DNA of 64,000 bases, taken from contig OZ038382.1 in the NCBI GenBank assembly GCA_964036045.1, forward strand, positions 9,910,235-9,974,234. Reading direction: 5' to 3'. Every line of letters begins with the position of its first letter. Positions within the stretch are counted from its first letter, which is position 1. The DNA is from Eutreptiella sp. 'Long Island Sound 2002' (taxonomy: Eukaryota > Euglenozoa > Euglenophyceae > Eutreptiales > Eutreptiaceae). The translations under genes were made by a program, and so were the position numbers. This document shows positions 11,506 through 24,480 of the stretch, one piece after another. Below the pieces are notes generated by a model that saw only the letters and a program-made list of their open reading frames with translations, was not told where the DNA came from and did no database searches.

Positions 11506-12560
11506 GTACCTTGTCCATCTCATCAGAGGACACCTAGCGTTCAAATGGTGGGCCACTTAGTGGATGCCTCACCATGATGATTGGTAAACTTATTCTTGCC
11601 AATAGTTTGGCTATTTCTTGGTAGATTACTCTCTTTGTCACATTTTGGGGTACAACACTCCTATTTGTTGCAAGCTGATATAAAAAGTAAATGATGCGCT
11701 GTGTTTGCTGTTTGCGTGAATTAAAACAGCAGGGTGGCCATGACATGCAGACACACCTAGTGCATTGGGGGGCCAGACCCAGACACTAGATGGGCACGCT
11801 GTACCCCAACTCACCCATGTGAGCAATATAAGCAGAAGAAAGGGAATCACATTTACGAGCATAGCCCATGGGCTGGGTGATATGTCCCCCATCTGGGCAC
11901 CTCTCAGAGAGGTGCCATGATGATGAAGGAAACGCCATGCCTGTAGAGCGAGAGGCTCCACTGCTAAACGGTGACGTTGCTCACGGGACGCTTGCCCATG
12001 GCCCTCCGTAGCATTCACTGCAAGCAGAAGGCCGGTTCACTCTCCAATAAAACCCTGGAAATGTGTTGAGGTGTTGTGCAACCACTCCCACAGGAGCAAG
12101 GTCCCCTATCGAGAATGCATGGCGCCGCTGTTGCTTTGCTGGTTGATTTGTTTATCACCGGCTGCCAAGCGAAAGGGAGGGAAGTTCATCGTACATTGGT
12201 CCGAGGGCAACAACCGATCCACGAATCAGCGCATCGAGGCCCCGTCCATTCCCATCACAACGCAACGCCAAAACGCTGAACCCCGCATTCAGGTGACCTT
12301 CGGCGCCCTCGTTGGGCGGCATGTGGAACGGCGTGACTGGCTTGAGCTTCTCTTGACGGGACTCCGTCCACGCGTCCGCACCTAAATGGTTTTGAGCATG
12401 CACGGCCGATGGATGGAACACACGTGCGCGCGTGCGTAAAGCGGACAAACAAAGCAGTAAGGCAGTTGTCTACGCACATTGGCCTCGTCACGCCGCAAAC
12501 AATCATATATTGCGCAACTAGGCGCCTTTCGAAGAAAAAAATGGACACACAAACATAACA

Positions 12561-12598
12561 CGCACACACACACACACACACACGCACGCACGCACACG
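12561..12598. repeat. (CA)n / (CGCA)n microsatellite
   Basis: CA run passing into CACG units, intergenic. Confidence 0.93.
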
Positions 12599-14087
12599 AA
12601 CATACAAGCGTGCATGGCACATACGTCACCCTGAACACAAACTAGCTCCTGGAGACCTGGAGTCGTGCAGTTCGAGTGCAACAAAACGAACGACGCCACA
12701 CAGCAAAGGGAAGACCTGCGCAAGCATACCATATTTGCCCACAGACAAAATTCCACCTTTGTACGTCTTCAAGGTACGGGACGGGCCACTGGCATCACCT
12801 ACAGCAAGAGGGAGAATTCTATTTTCGAAGTCAACCGGCACGGGTGCCTTTACACAGCCACGCAACGACCCAACGTTGCGACAGGATCGTGATGCGCCAC
12901 AAGATGTTTGATCGAGAAGAACCTAATGAGGCGCAAGACTTTCATAAAAATGCCAATGTGTCACACACTGGCATGGTTGTGACGCAACCACGACAACAGC
13001 TGAGCAATGGAACATCGAGTGGTCCTTGTGAATGGAGGGCGTAGACTTCAAAATTTTTCGGATATACTCAATTGATGGGGTTCCATATTAGCAACCTTCA
13101 AGTTCTCACCTGTGCAGTTCGACCACTGCCCCATAGGCTCTCAATTGCTCCCTCCAAAGGAGATTATTGCACTTTTGGTGCCAGAAACGCTTGCTACAAC
13201 ACTGTGGGTATCCGGACCTTGTTGGTCCCCCACAGAGTATGGTGACATGAGCGCAATCTTAGGGGCAGATTGTTGGCGTAGAGCCATGCGAGCCATGCCC
13301 TGCGTGCTTCTCCTTGCTGTCTACTTTGTACGGGCCATGATGCCAAAAAAAAAATCTGTGGCAATCGCCCCCCAAAAAATTCGTTTCACCTCCGCTGTTG
13401 CGCTAGCTGGTGGTGCACATAGGATTTGGGGATCGATCCAACCCTTCCCTAAACGCCCAATGCACACCTTTCATCATTCGGGCTTGTGGTTCAACACTTC
13501 GGCTGGCCAGTGACACAAATATTCAGGGACACCGTCGCTACGAAAAGAAAAAACATGGCATGTGTCTTTGCTTCGTTACCAAGATGACGTTCCTTCTCTA
13601 AACAACCAACAAATGCACCAATCCTTGTGACCAGCAAGGCGTATGTTAAAACTAGAAATCTTTGCACTACAGTACCAGCTGGAAACAAAGCACTGGAAAA
13701 TGCATAAGCGTGCAATGCATGGTTCTTGGTGCACAATAACCTTGCAGTGGTGGCCCTGATGGGTTCGGCCACATAACACAGTGACTCAGCCATCGTGTAG
13801 AGTGTGACTGCTTGTTGAAATGCATCTGGGGTTCAACATCGTGCATGGGGTTGCGCTCGCATTGATGAAGTTGATGGGAATACTGAATAGTGACAGGCCG
13901 GGCAAAACAGCCTGCGGGGGAACATGGGGCTTTCCATAATTTTGGTTTACCAACACAAGTTTTCCAGGTGCCAGGGAGGCTTGCAACACCACTATTGCGT
14001 TAGGGTTGAACCCGATGATTGTTTGCCCTACATGCAAAGAGTTTGACAGAGGTACACATTACAGGCACAATAGCAGGTGCATTTGAT

Positions 14088-15130
14088 TACAGGGGGGGGG
14101 GGGGGGGAATTTTGCACGGGGAATTTTTCGCACAAGAAAATTTCGCGCCGGGATTATTTCACACAGTGGCCTGAAAATTGAGCGGGAAATTTTGCACCTT
14201 CCAGGATTGTCCACTGTACGGGCCAGTGTACCAGGCGGACCATCTTTGGTAAAAAAAAAAACCATCACCAGGGCTTTGCATAGTGACCTGAAACCCAAAG
14301 TATGTGTGTTTTTTTTTGGAAGCCTGTCCGGAATCTATGCTACCCATAATCACTATTTGACCAGAGTCATGTGATACCCTAGTGGTATGCACCTACACTC
14401 TCCCCTGGGGTGGGGTTGGGTCGATTCCTGGGCACTTTTTGTGGAGCTTTTTCTGGTTTTTCTGGCGCTTTTTCTAGCGCTTTTTTGGACTGTTAGCAGT
14501 GGCATACATTGCAACACATCCTTTGGTCAAGAGCACGGGAGAGGGCAGGACAGAGGCAAGCAAACAATACTTGGGCTGTCAATCAAGAATTTGGTCTGGA
14601 AAGAAAACAGTTGAAGAACTGTTGGGCTGAAAACAGTTGAAAAACTGTTTGGCTGGATACCACTCGGTCCATGATACATGACTGTTTGATAAGATGTCAT
14701 TTGAAATAAAATAAAAAAGGTTGCACCGCGGAAAACAGAGAGGACCCAGTGGGCACTACTTGCGTGCCTCCTTTCTGTGCCGCTTCTTGCGCAAATCCAT
14801 AAATGAAGAGGCATCCAATGGCCTCTTACCAGCCTGTTTTTGAGGCACCACACCTAGGGCGCGGCGCTTTTTCAATTCATCAACGATTTGCAATGCATGG
14901 CCGTCCAATACTTGACAGGCTTTCAAGGACTTTCCTCTCTGCCTTGTACGGTGCAACTGATCTTTTTCGCATTTCAAATGACTCTAGATCAAGCATCGTG
15001 GCTAAATTTCGCGCCGGGTTTATTTCGCACAGCAGCCTGAAAATTGAGCGGGAAATTTCGCACACATTTGAAATACGAAATTTCCCACAGTGAAATATTC
15101 CCATCGCGAACTTCCCCCCCCCCCCCTGTA
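14088..15130. mobile_element. Putative poly-G-ended inverted-repeat element
   Basis: The left end is TACAGG followed by a G-run and GAATTTTGCACGGGGAAT; the right end is the inverted counterpart (GGGAAT...GCGAA, C-run, CCTGTA). Subterminal direct copies of a ~55-bp AAATTTCGCGCCGGG...GAGCGGGAAA segment occur at 14,140 and 15,003. The flanks TGCATTTGAT / TGCAGATGAC agree at 7 of 10 positions. No coding sequence seen; a tRNA-like head (14,371-14,438) lies within. Confidence 0.45.
14371..14438 (+). repeat. tRNA-derived SINE-like head
   Basis: TACCCTAGTGGTATGCACC resembles a Pol III A box region and GGGTCGATTCCTGGG a B box, about 30 bp apart. Acceptor stem not formed. Confidence 0.5.
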
Positions 15131-16098
15131 TGCAGATGACTCACAGGAGCAGTGACTTGAGACTCTAGCCGTTGAAAAAATACAACATGAGCATCAGCCA
15201 TGATGCCAAGTTTTCAATGAGGAAAAGGGGGACTGGGAATGCAGATTCATTTGTCCATGGCGCATTTGTTGCAATCCATGGTGTGGGCAAGAGCCAGAGC
15301 ATAGCTACTTGGCTTGACACAATGCACTGACATGAATGAGGTTGACCATTCGCCTTCATTGTGTGGGGTTATGATGACTCCTTGCTGTGGTTGTGGTTGT
15401 GGACAAGCCCACCCCTGCAAGAACAACGGTACAAGCACTGAATTTGATCGAAACAACACCTACTGTGGGGTGAGAAATGTGTTGTTCCTGCGTGCAGCAA
15501 GAAGACACAAGCAGTGACCATTGTGTCCGAATGTACTAGTCAATCTTTGCACAATCTCCACCTTCAAAGGAAGAAGGGGTGAAAGTGGGTGGCAGGACAG
15601 CAATCAGTATCCCCAAATACCATCCTTAGCCCCAAATTAAAAAAGAGAAAACAAACTGGTCTTCATGCAACTTCCGTGGTTCCAAAAGGTGCGGAAATAA
15701 CACCTACTGTTGTTCCAACAAAGACATTGTCCTCGCAGGGGGGGCATAAAGGCTGAAGGAGTATGCTGGTTGGTACTTCTGGGTATATCTACGTGGTCGC
15801 CTTTTGGGTTAGGAATCCTCCAATTGTCGATAGGTGGTTGGGCTGCCAACCCATTGGGTTGGAGGTGAAGAGGGAGGTTTCAAAAAACCGTGAGTTGAGC
15901 TACCTAAGAACTTTTTTCAATCATTGGCTGGAGAACTGAGCAGCCGAGATGCAGGTAACGACGTAGTAGCCCACCAAGTACCACATCTCTTCCTACACTG
16001 CATGCAGTATTAGCTTTTTGATGTACCCGCCACCCCCCCGCCCCGGCTTGCACAAGCAGGGCCCAGGCCAAAGAAAATCAACTGTTACAGAGGTCACT

Positions 16099-16244
16099 GT
16101 GCTCTGGACAAGGCCGTGCTTGTGTGCGACTGTGAACTGGATGTCTGTGTCTGTGAGTCGAGGTATAGCAACATTTCCCATGGCTACAAATCACATTAGA
16201 ACAGAAGGAAATGGGTTGCAGTCTAATGCAGAATGTTGTTATCA
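16099..16244. repeat. Dispersed repeat J, copy 2
   Basis: GTGCTCTGGACAAGGCCGTG, TATAGCAACATTTCCCATGG, GGGTTGCAGTCTAATG, GAATGTTGTTAT; same orientation as copy 1. Confidence 0.7.
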
Positions 16245-17809
16245 GCAAAAAAAAACCTCACATGCATGACAAGCCTCACATGCATGACGTCGCCCCTGGT
16301 TCCCGCTACAGTGGGCTGACACCCATGTCATCTCACATTTTTGACCACGTTGCTAAAAAAATGGGGCCCAGAAGGTGTGCGAAGCTGACACAAGGCATGC
16401 TTGCACGGGAGGCTGCACGAGATCTCTTGGGTCCTAGACTTTACTGCGCACACAGTTGCCCTATCGATGTAATTTACTGCCTACTGGTCTGGGGATATAC
16501 CACCCAGCCCCCATAGAGAGTCCCCCAGAATGCACAACAATCCCCTAACTCCCAGGAGAAACCATCACCAAGTGACCCCTCCACAAGTCCAACAGGAGCC
16601 CAACTACGTGATGCTAGATGAGGCAGTGGTTGTGTTTTTAGGCACATGGGTCGGGATTCCGAGGACAGTGCCTCCTTATATCCTGGCGGCTGCATCCCTT
16701 CGGACATGGGCTCTAGCCCTAAGGCTCTCCAGACTGCTGCAGAAGATGGCGAGATTGGTGGGTGTCGGGTGCCCAAGGCAAACAGGTGTTCAGCCTGCAG
16801 AACCTGTTCATCAACATCAACATGAGATGCATTTTTGCGGGGTACCTGCAGTTTGGGCACACAAACATCGCTCGAACGACGTCCTGGTAGCGGCGCTCAA
16901 ACATTCCTCGAACGGGGCGAATTTTGGGGGAAAATACAAAGTATCAACGCAAGATAGAGAAACCCCCATACTTCCTCTACGAGCAGCGTCCTTGTGGGGT
17001 CCCACCCTAGGGTGATCAAGGATCAGGTTCAGCAGAGGGCGTGCGGGCGACCTTGTGCTTGGCTGTGTTCCAAGGGGGTAGATGTGATTTGTTGGAAGGT
17101 ACCCGGGGTGCAAAACTAGGTGGGGAAAAGTAATCAGTATTATAGAAATTACAATTACATTAAATTACATTTATTGAGGCTCCCAAACGTTTTTGCTATT
17201 TATTGGCGTCGTCATGTTGAGTCACGCACAATGGAAAGGCACTGCACAATATTGAAGCATAACTGAGAACCTGATGCAAATGATCATGGGACATTGTGTG
17301 GCATGCCGTTTGACAACACAGACCCAGATGCTGACCCCACTCATTGTGGTGGAGCCAACACAACAGTTGGCAACCTTGGGAACCACATATGAATTTGGCA
17401 CAATTGTATTGCCATTGGACCTGAAGCTCCCCAAGTGCTGATTGCGTAACCATGTGGTTTGCGCACACACATGGTAGGTCATTTGATGCTTGATGAACAC
17501 TTCAAATTTGCCATTTTCTTCCCAAAAATAAGGGTGTATTAAAGGTATTAAATTCATTAGGATTTGGGTGGAGGACGCTGTTTTTTGTTACATATGAGGT
17601 ACTCCAATCAGATACACTGCTCCATTGTTGGTTCCCACATCTATTGCAAAAAATATCCGTTGATGTGTTGGGTGCTGATGCTATTTTATAGATCATAATT
17701 GCGCATTAGCAAAGCCAAGCCGCGAACGGGGCCTATTTCCTGGACTTCTGTGCTGCAATGTGATCAGGCTGTTTTGGGTCTAGATGGGCATCTAATGCTT
17801 GCTCTTCCA

Positions 17810-17836
17810 TACACACACACACACACACACACACAC
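17810..17836. repeat. (CA)n microsatellite
   Basis: Thirteen CA units, intergenic. Confidence 0.95.
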
Positions 17837-18807
17837 GTCTCAAGTCCACATACGTCCAGATACGTCCTGTTTTGCGTCTCCAACCTGCCTCCCTGCAGCC
17901 AACAGATTCAACTCCGAATTCTTCACCGGTCAGTCCATGTACAGCTCTACCCATGATTACACATTGCTTTGCTTGTGCACCATGTATCTGAAAAACTGGT
18001 GCATGCGGGAGCGGAACAGTGCAAAAAGCCTGAGTACAAAAGCGCATGGGACCATTCCACGCAGTTTTGCTGCCACGACATCGCTGTAGTGATGCATGAC
18101 AGACAGACTGATCCGATTGGGGAGAAGCGGATATTATCTTGCTGTTTGGTGTTGCATGGTACATCATGTGTTGCCTCTATTTGAAATACTAAGTTGTGCA
18201 CACAAGGGTGGAGGATTTCATGTACAGTACAATCACGCAGGATTTGGGAGGGAGCATCAGGTCCCAGGTACGCCTCCCTGGATTCTGTTCTGACATGTCT
18301 GCCATTTTTTTTCTCTTGACAGAAGCCTCAGATTTGGTCTTAATCTTGTTGATCTGGTTTTGGCAACTGTCGAAACCTAAGAATGGCAGGCACAACGACC
18401 TTGGTACTGCCGCGAGTATGTGTAGTTGAAACAGTATGTTGCAGTCAAAGAAAGGCGCCGAAATTGGTGAAGAATGGAAAAGGAATGGGGGAAGGGCATC
18501 CCTTGAAATTGAAGGTTCGCGCGGTCCAATCCTGCCATTACCATCTGGTGTGGAAACACAGTATATGGATTGTCTGTGCTCAGAAGTGTGCACCTACCAC
18601 GCCAAAACGCATGAGAAATGGACACCCCGCAGGATGCAGATCCACAGAGGTGGCAAGCAGGAATTTTTCAGCGGCATGCTTTTTCAGGTGACCCCAGAAA
18701 CTTGTGACTTTCTTGCCAGCACTAGAGGGCTGAATGCAATCGTCACGCATTGGAATCTCTGCCACAAGACGCGGCATGTGCCATCAGATTGCACCAGTTG
18801 GAAAGTC

Positions 18808-18885
18808 GCAGCGGCATTACTGCATTACTGCCCAAACCAAGGGGTTGCAGCGGCATTACTGCATTACTGCCCAAACCAAGGGGTT
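18808..18885. repeat. Tandem duplication, 39-bp unit, perfect
   Basis: GCAGCGGCATTACTGCATTA...AAGGGGTT repeated twice without a mismatch, so it is recent. Confidence 0.97.
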
Positions 18886-20550
18886 GCGTATCAACCGTGA
18901 GAAAAGGGGCAAAATGGGGCTGGTTCCCTCCACAAGATCTACCCACCCGCCACGCACAGCCACCATTGAATCTACAAATTTCCTGACATGCGTGACATGT
19001 GTAACGTAGTAGACTGCGCTCACGCACCATCGAGGAACTGAGGAGACGACTTGGGGGCTGCAATGCCGCAACACCCCCGAAAGGGCTGTCAGCGGATCGC
19101 AGAGGTTTGGTGCGTTCACAGGTGCTCAGCGGCCACAGAAAGCGAGAGGACTATTGCATGTGGTGTGGCTCAAACATCGGCACGGGACGCACCCTTCCCC
19201 TACACTAGAGCACTGTCAAGCGGGGACGAGCGGTGTGTTGAGCTACGGATGGGATGCAGTGGGTTGGCACCACTCCGGCAGTGACGACCGCCAGCAACAT
19301 AGCTCGAGCTCGACGAGCGACCCATCGTCATCCGCACGCATACAAATGGGGAGCAGTGGCACGGTGCTGGGGAAACGCCCAAGGCAAGGTCTGGAGAAGC
19401 ATGAAACCGAAACCTTTTTTTTTTACATCGGCCTGTGCTGAGCAGCAGTAGGGCGCTCGGGCTGACTGCGCGGTCTCGACACCAGTGCTGTAGGGCACAG
19501 TGCAGCCACGCGATGAATCGCGTGCCCCGTGGGGAGAACATGGACGTGTGCCTGCAGGTTACTCTACCAACCGTCACTTTGAAGAACTGCATACTTCGGA
19601 TGGACCAAAACGTTACTCAGCCCCCGCCTCCTCCCCCGTGTACCAACCGGCACACCGACTGACCCTTGATGGGAATATCTCTGACAAACCCCTTTTTGGC
19701 CGCTGTGCGCGGTGCGTGCACCGCACGTCCCGCTCTCTGCATGCCATGGGCCCCGGTGGCCCGTCCGGACCGGTCCCACTGCGACCCACCCATCGAAAAA
19801 GAGGAAAGGGGGGGGTGGAGGGTGGGGGGGTATGATTACTCAAAATGATCGCCACGTCGCGCTGATCATTTGATATGTGGAGGTAATTCTTTTGGGAGGG
19901 AAGGGGCGGGGGGGGGGGGGTTGGCACAAAGGCCTCGGTATCGGAGGGGGGGAGGGGGATTAGCCCCCAAAACAAATTTTCGGCGCCTTAGTGCCCCCTT
20001 CTTTCTTGATCGCCACTGGATAACTGTCAAAAGGGTAGTGGAAGTGGGGGTGGGGGTGGGGGGGATCGCAGCCACAGACCGGGCTCCCCTGGGCATGTGC
20101 CCTGGCAATCACAAATGAGGGCTGTTCGCATCCCCGCCCCCCCCCCCTTCAGGCAGGCCACGTTTCGCTTAAAAGCCCGAACAATCCCCTGCCCCCCCAA
20201 CGATGGGCCCGGCGTGCCACGTCAACCTGAACTCAGCGAAGCGCCAAGCCGGTGATCTGAAGGCGTTCCCTGCCAGTCGGCCCAGGGCATTGTCCACGTG
20301 CAGTGGGGGCCTTGCTTCCCTCAACGGTCATGAAGACTGTCTTGGTACAAATGGACCGGGCCGTATCGCAGAGCGAGGGGTGGGAGGGGGGGCGGCGGGG
20401 GCGGCATCGGGGTAGGCCTGCAAATCGACAGTGCGAATAGAGGGGGCGTTGCTCAGCGCGCGCGCACAGTGTTGCCCTGCCCCAACGCCGCTGGTACAGC
20501 GCAGAGGCTTTTCTGGGACAGCGTCAGAACAGCGCGGGATTTTCCGACAA
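18886..20550. other. Intergenic, repeat D plus G-runs
   Basis: Repeat D copy 1 and several G-runs; a GCGCGGTGCGTGCACCGC block at 19,705. No gene seen. Confidence 0.55.
19826..20045. repeat. Dispersed repeat D, copy 1
   Basis: G-run, GCTGATCATTTGA, CCCAAAACAAATTTTCGGCG, TGATCGCCACTGGATAAC, TCAAAAGGG. Shared with 62,006-62,172 (same order) and partly with 41,941-42,130. The CAAAGGCCTCGGTATCGGA piece recurs at 28,655. Confidence 0.75.
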
Positions 20551-21721
20551 TGAGGGAGATATACGCACCGCGCGCACCGCGTGGTGCACCGCGCGCGCAC
20601 CGCGCTTAGGTTTCTACCAACCCTTTCCTGCATTTTTCACATTTTTTCAGGGTGGCAAGGACGCGGTGGCCTAAGGGGTAAGCACACAACAACGGAGGCC
20701 TCCACTCCATCCTCCTCACCAATGGTGGTTGTGGCCGCCCACACCCCCTGCCAGGGGAGGGCCGTAGGAAGAGGAAGAAGAGGATGTAGAACTCTCCGGT
20801 ACGGCCGCTCGACCGAAGAGCCTAGTGCCCCACAGGGTGCCCAAGCCTGTGGGGCCGTTTCGAACGTTTCGCGTTTCGCTGTGCTCAATGCACTCGTTTC
20901 GCGTTTCGGAGTGTTACTTCTTGGGGTGCCCAAGCCCAGGAAGTAGCCGTATCGGTGCGTTTCGCGTTTCAATGATCACGGTGTCACCTACGAGGAAGCC
21001 TCCTCTTCCTCCTCATCAGCAGACGTAAGTGACGAGCCTGAGGATGATGAATCCGAATCCGAGTCCGAATTGGAATCGGAATCTGAACCACGACGTCTGG
21101 TGGCCTTTGGCTGCCCGAAAATGCCACTTGGGAAGTGGTCCCAAGGGCCGTACGGCTCATAGCGCACATTGCGCACGTTGAGAAATTGCTGAATGTGCAC
21201 AACGGCTCGCACCATCAAATGCAATTTCTGCAAGCGATCTGGAAGGGTACACCCATGCTTCGTGTACATGTTCCTGCAGACACCCCAACTGTGGAGTTCT
21301 GTCAGCACGTGTTCCGACCGTGCGCGCACGAAACTGTGGCCGTCATTTGCCTTTGCTTTCCAGGGAGGCATGTCCAGTTTTTTGGGCTTGGGATATGGGG
21401 TGATTGAGCCCTTTCGGCCACCAAATCCGCCATCCAATAGCGGAAAACGTTTTGTGCCTCTGATTTTTCATTTGTTCTCTATAGAGGGAGGGGCGAGGCA
21501 CCCGTGGCAATTGTCCGCCATCGCGACAGCCATCGCAACCTGGCTTGGCGCCCTATCCCGCAGCCACGGCACACGGGCTCACCACAAGGGAGGGGCAAAT
21601 AGTGGTGAGGTGCAGAAAACAGCATAAGGGGAAAGAAAAGGTTGTACGCGCACGTGGAAAACCAATGCACCGCGCGCGCACCGCGTGGTGCACCGCGCGC
21701 ACCGCGCTTATATCTCCCTCA
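20551..21721 (-). mobile_element. Terminal-inverted-repeat DNA transposon remnant with DDE transposase
   Basis: The ends are TGAGGGAGATATA (20,551) and its exact reverse complement ending at 21,721. Just inside each end is a ~44-bp CG-alternating block (ACCGCGCGCGCACCGCG units). A transposase fragment lies within, on the minus strand. Length 1,171 bp. I see no convincing target duplication; the flanking bases differ. Confidence 0.65.
20988..21437 (-). pseudogene. DDE transposase C-terminal fragment (Harbinger/IS5-like)
   Basis: 149-codon frame. KGSITPYPKPKK, then AHSFVRAR-like text (NDGHSFVRARSEHVLTELHS) with the E of a DDE triad in RSEHV, then NMYTKHGCTLPDRLQKLHLM. This is the 'T-P-Y-(K/R)...H-S-x-x-R-A-R-V-E-H-V' block of DDE_Tnp_4-type transposases. 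The N-terminal two thirds with the first two Asp residues are missing, and the tail is a serine/aspartate/glutamate-rich low-complexity stretch (GAATCC-type repeats at 21,003-21,085). Judged non-functional. Confidence 0.6.
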
Positions 21722-24420
21722 ATGCCCCGTCGAAGAGGTCGTTGCGGGGCAATCGAGAGCACACACGGCACGATGACTGGACACGCAGTACAGCCGTGCA
21801 ATACCCAGCGTGCAACGAGGGGACACGGGGGAATGGGGGGGAATCGGTCAATCAAAAAGGCTGCACGATGCAGGACGTGCGCGCGCCGTGCAGGGGTTTG
21901 GGCTCAAGTCCGGGCCCGCGGTCCCCCCACAGCCAGAGCCCCCCACAGTGCTGCCACAGTGCTGCAGGGGTTGCGCTGTCGCAATCCTGCAGGACTTTTG
22001 TAGTGCAGTGTGGTCTTCGGGGGTGTATTGGGGCGCGGTGTTTGTGGGCGTGCGGTACCCTCTAAACCGGGTGTGTGGCCTCGTGGCACACCCCTGCTGC
22101 ACGCGCCGTGGCACACTTGTGTCTCCCTTGGTTAGTGCAGCTGCAGTGCTGCCTCCGTGCGCTACAAGGTCACAGCAATGAGATCCATCTGCCTTGGCAT
22201 TGGGAACTCCAAAGAAAACAACGACTTGCCAAAGATTAAGAAGTGGAAGTCCAGTCCCTTAGCCCTGCAATGCATGGCTGAAGGGGCCCGCACATGCACG
22301 GGCCATCAAAAGAAAACCAATGACAAAACGTTGGGAGTTGGGAGCCTGCCCTCCAGTGTCCAGGACAACCCACCACCACCACCACCACCGACGCTCACGC
22401 CCCGTCGAGATGCCTTGTCCGGTGACACTTGCGATGCCCCGTTGAGGGTGAGCCATCGCGTCGTGAGACCCCGACGCCCAGTCTCAAATAAGTCTCTGCC
22501 CAACGCTGTTCCGTCGGGCGTGCCCTTTCGGGCCGTCCCTGTACCTCCCTCGAAGGCATGCAGTCCATTCGGTTGGTGTGTGTATTCGGGCATGGGCATG
22601 TGGGAAAGGGTTTGCACAGACTCGCAGAGAAAAGAGTCTGACAGTCATCGTGGGCGGGAGGGAAGGGGGGTGGACCAGTGTTACAGCCATGGCTCACACC
22701 CTTCTGCACCCATTCGCACGCCCTCTCGGCGGGACCTACATTTCCCCACAGGAACCCCTTTTCCAATATCCCCATGTCTTCGGTTATTAGATGGCCCTCT
22801 CTACCTGTGCGATCACCAAAGCTTCCTGTGGAAAAGGTGCGTGGGAGACTCACGGCCCTGCATGGCAGGACACGCAGTTTGCGGACGCTGATGTACATCG
22901 CTCCGGAATGTTCACGTTTCGAAAAAAACGTGAAAATGCCTGCAACAATTCGCTGCCCACAGGCGTCGCCTCGTGCAACACGGACATGTCGCAAATATTA
23001 CTTACTACACAGTGGCGCTGGGACCTGAAATATGCACAGAATCTACCCTCTGATGAGCAGAACTTTGCAAATGCTTTGCTGACTTTTAACTTAGCGTGGA
23101 AACGGTACGTGAATACGTGAATACGTGTTGTGAACACTGGTACGCCCACTTGTGCCATAGATACTGCCCCATGGACACGCTACACCCTGGGCCCTGTACC
23201 ATGGGCATGCCCGTGGCAGCCCCCAAAGCCGGCCCCTGGCTGGTCGCATCCCTAGCGGCAGTCCTGCAGCCGATGCTGCCCAGGCCCTGTGTCAAAGGCT
23301 GGTTCCGGTCTGGGATCGGGCCCACAGGCGGCAGCAGGCGGCAGGTTGGCGGTGGGGGGGGGGGGGGGGGGAGGGGGGCCGCCGAAACGGTAGAGCAAGA
23401 GGCTCGGCCTCAGGGTCAGTTGGTACCTGAAGTGGTTCGGCCATGGCCGTGCCCGTCCCGCCCCCCACAAGGGTACGATTGCGTGCACGACTCCACAATG
23501 CACGGCTTTCCTTAATGCCCCCCCCTCCCCCCCAAAAAGTGCCGGCCTCCGGTACCCCCCGGACCTCAGCAGAGCGTCACCCTTGGGTAACGGTTGTGGG
23601 CCATCGGCCAACCGGCGTCGGTTAAGCGCCAACCTCCGTCGGTTGAGTGTCAACCGCCGTCAGTTAACCGCATCCTGCCGGCGGTACCCTCCGTAGTGGA
23701 GAAAAGAAAAGGGGGAAAAAACGTCTTATTCCGCAAGGTCAGCCCTGCCACAGTGCCAGGCACACGCCTGACCCGCGATCAGGCCATACCGGAGGTGGCC
23801 CCAGAGCACTGTGCCGTGGTGCACGTCCCGTACGCCGAACACAACACGAGGCCCCGACCTCGACCTGTCGAGCGGTGCATGCAAACGTACTGGTCCTCGA
23901 CGCGGCCGCACTGCTCGGGGTCGCACGGCCTTTGCCAGGCGCAGGCCTTGGGGCTGGGCTCTCCGGTCGCGGGACAAAGAACGGAGATGTGTGCCGTGCG
24001 GAGGGGGGGAAGGGGTGCTGGGCGGGCGGAGAGCCTTGATTGAAGGGCCCTTCCCTCCAGCAGACAACCCTGGCGCCTGTTGACTGCCAGCGGGGCAGTG
24101 GGCAGGGTATGGCGGAAAGACAAACAGGGAAAGGGGGGTACCACGGCTCTGTACATCGGCTGCATACTGCAGAGCCGTGCTTCGCTGACGTGTGGCGCGA
24201 AGACCATTGAAGCGACGGTTGGCGACCAACCGACAGCAACCGTCAAGCAACCGTACGGTAGGGGCGGCTGGCCGATGGCGGTTGGGGTTAGTTAAGGAGG
24301 CTACCCGACGGCAATATGAGGAGCACCATTCCCAAAACGTCGAAAACCCGAATGAATGTGCCCCAAAGGCGCCAATAGGCAAGCGCCGAGATGTCTTGTA
24401 CACGGGAAAATGCAAAACAG
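21722..24420. other. GC-rich intergenic, no gene recognised
   Basis: A plus-strand frame of 244 codons at 22,157-22,891 lacks any motif and has a CCA-run-coded proline stretch. G-run at 23,357. Nothing else identified. Confidence 0.5.
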
Positions 24421-24480
24421 CGTGTGGTGTGGTGTGGTGTGGTGTGGTGTGGTGTGGAGGAGGAGGAGGAGGAGGAGGAG
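24421..24480. repeat. Short (GTGTG)n then (GGA)n microsatellite
   Basis: Seven or so GTGTG units followed by eight GGA/GAG units. Confidence 0.95.

Larger units (their letters stand above)
10480..14087. other. AT-richer intergenic sequence, no gene recognised
   Basis: Composition is more balanced than elsewhere. Apart from the 49-bp duplication, a CA run and a weak B-box-like GGGTTCAAATC at 10,806, I see nothing. Confidence 0.55.
15131..18807. other. Intergenic, no gene recognised
   Basis: Holds repeat J copy 2, a CA run and a CATAAAGGCTGAAGGAGTAT segment at 15,744 that is shared with 3,548. Longest frames (e.g. minus 17,222-17,557, plus 18,436-18,900) carry no motif I know. Confidence 0.55.

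Noticed and set aside
22157-22891. 244-codon plus-strand frame
   Set aside because: No motif, contains a CCA-run proline tract, and competing frames overlap on the other strand.
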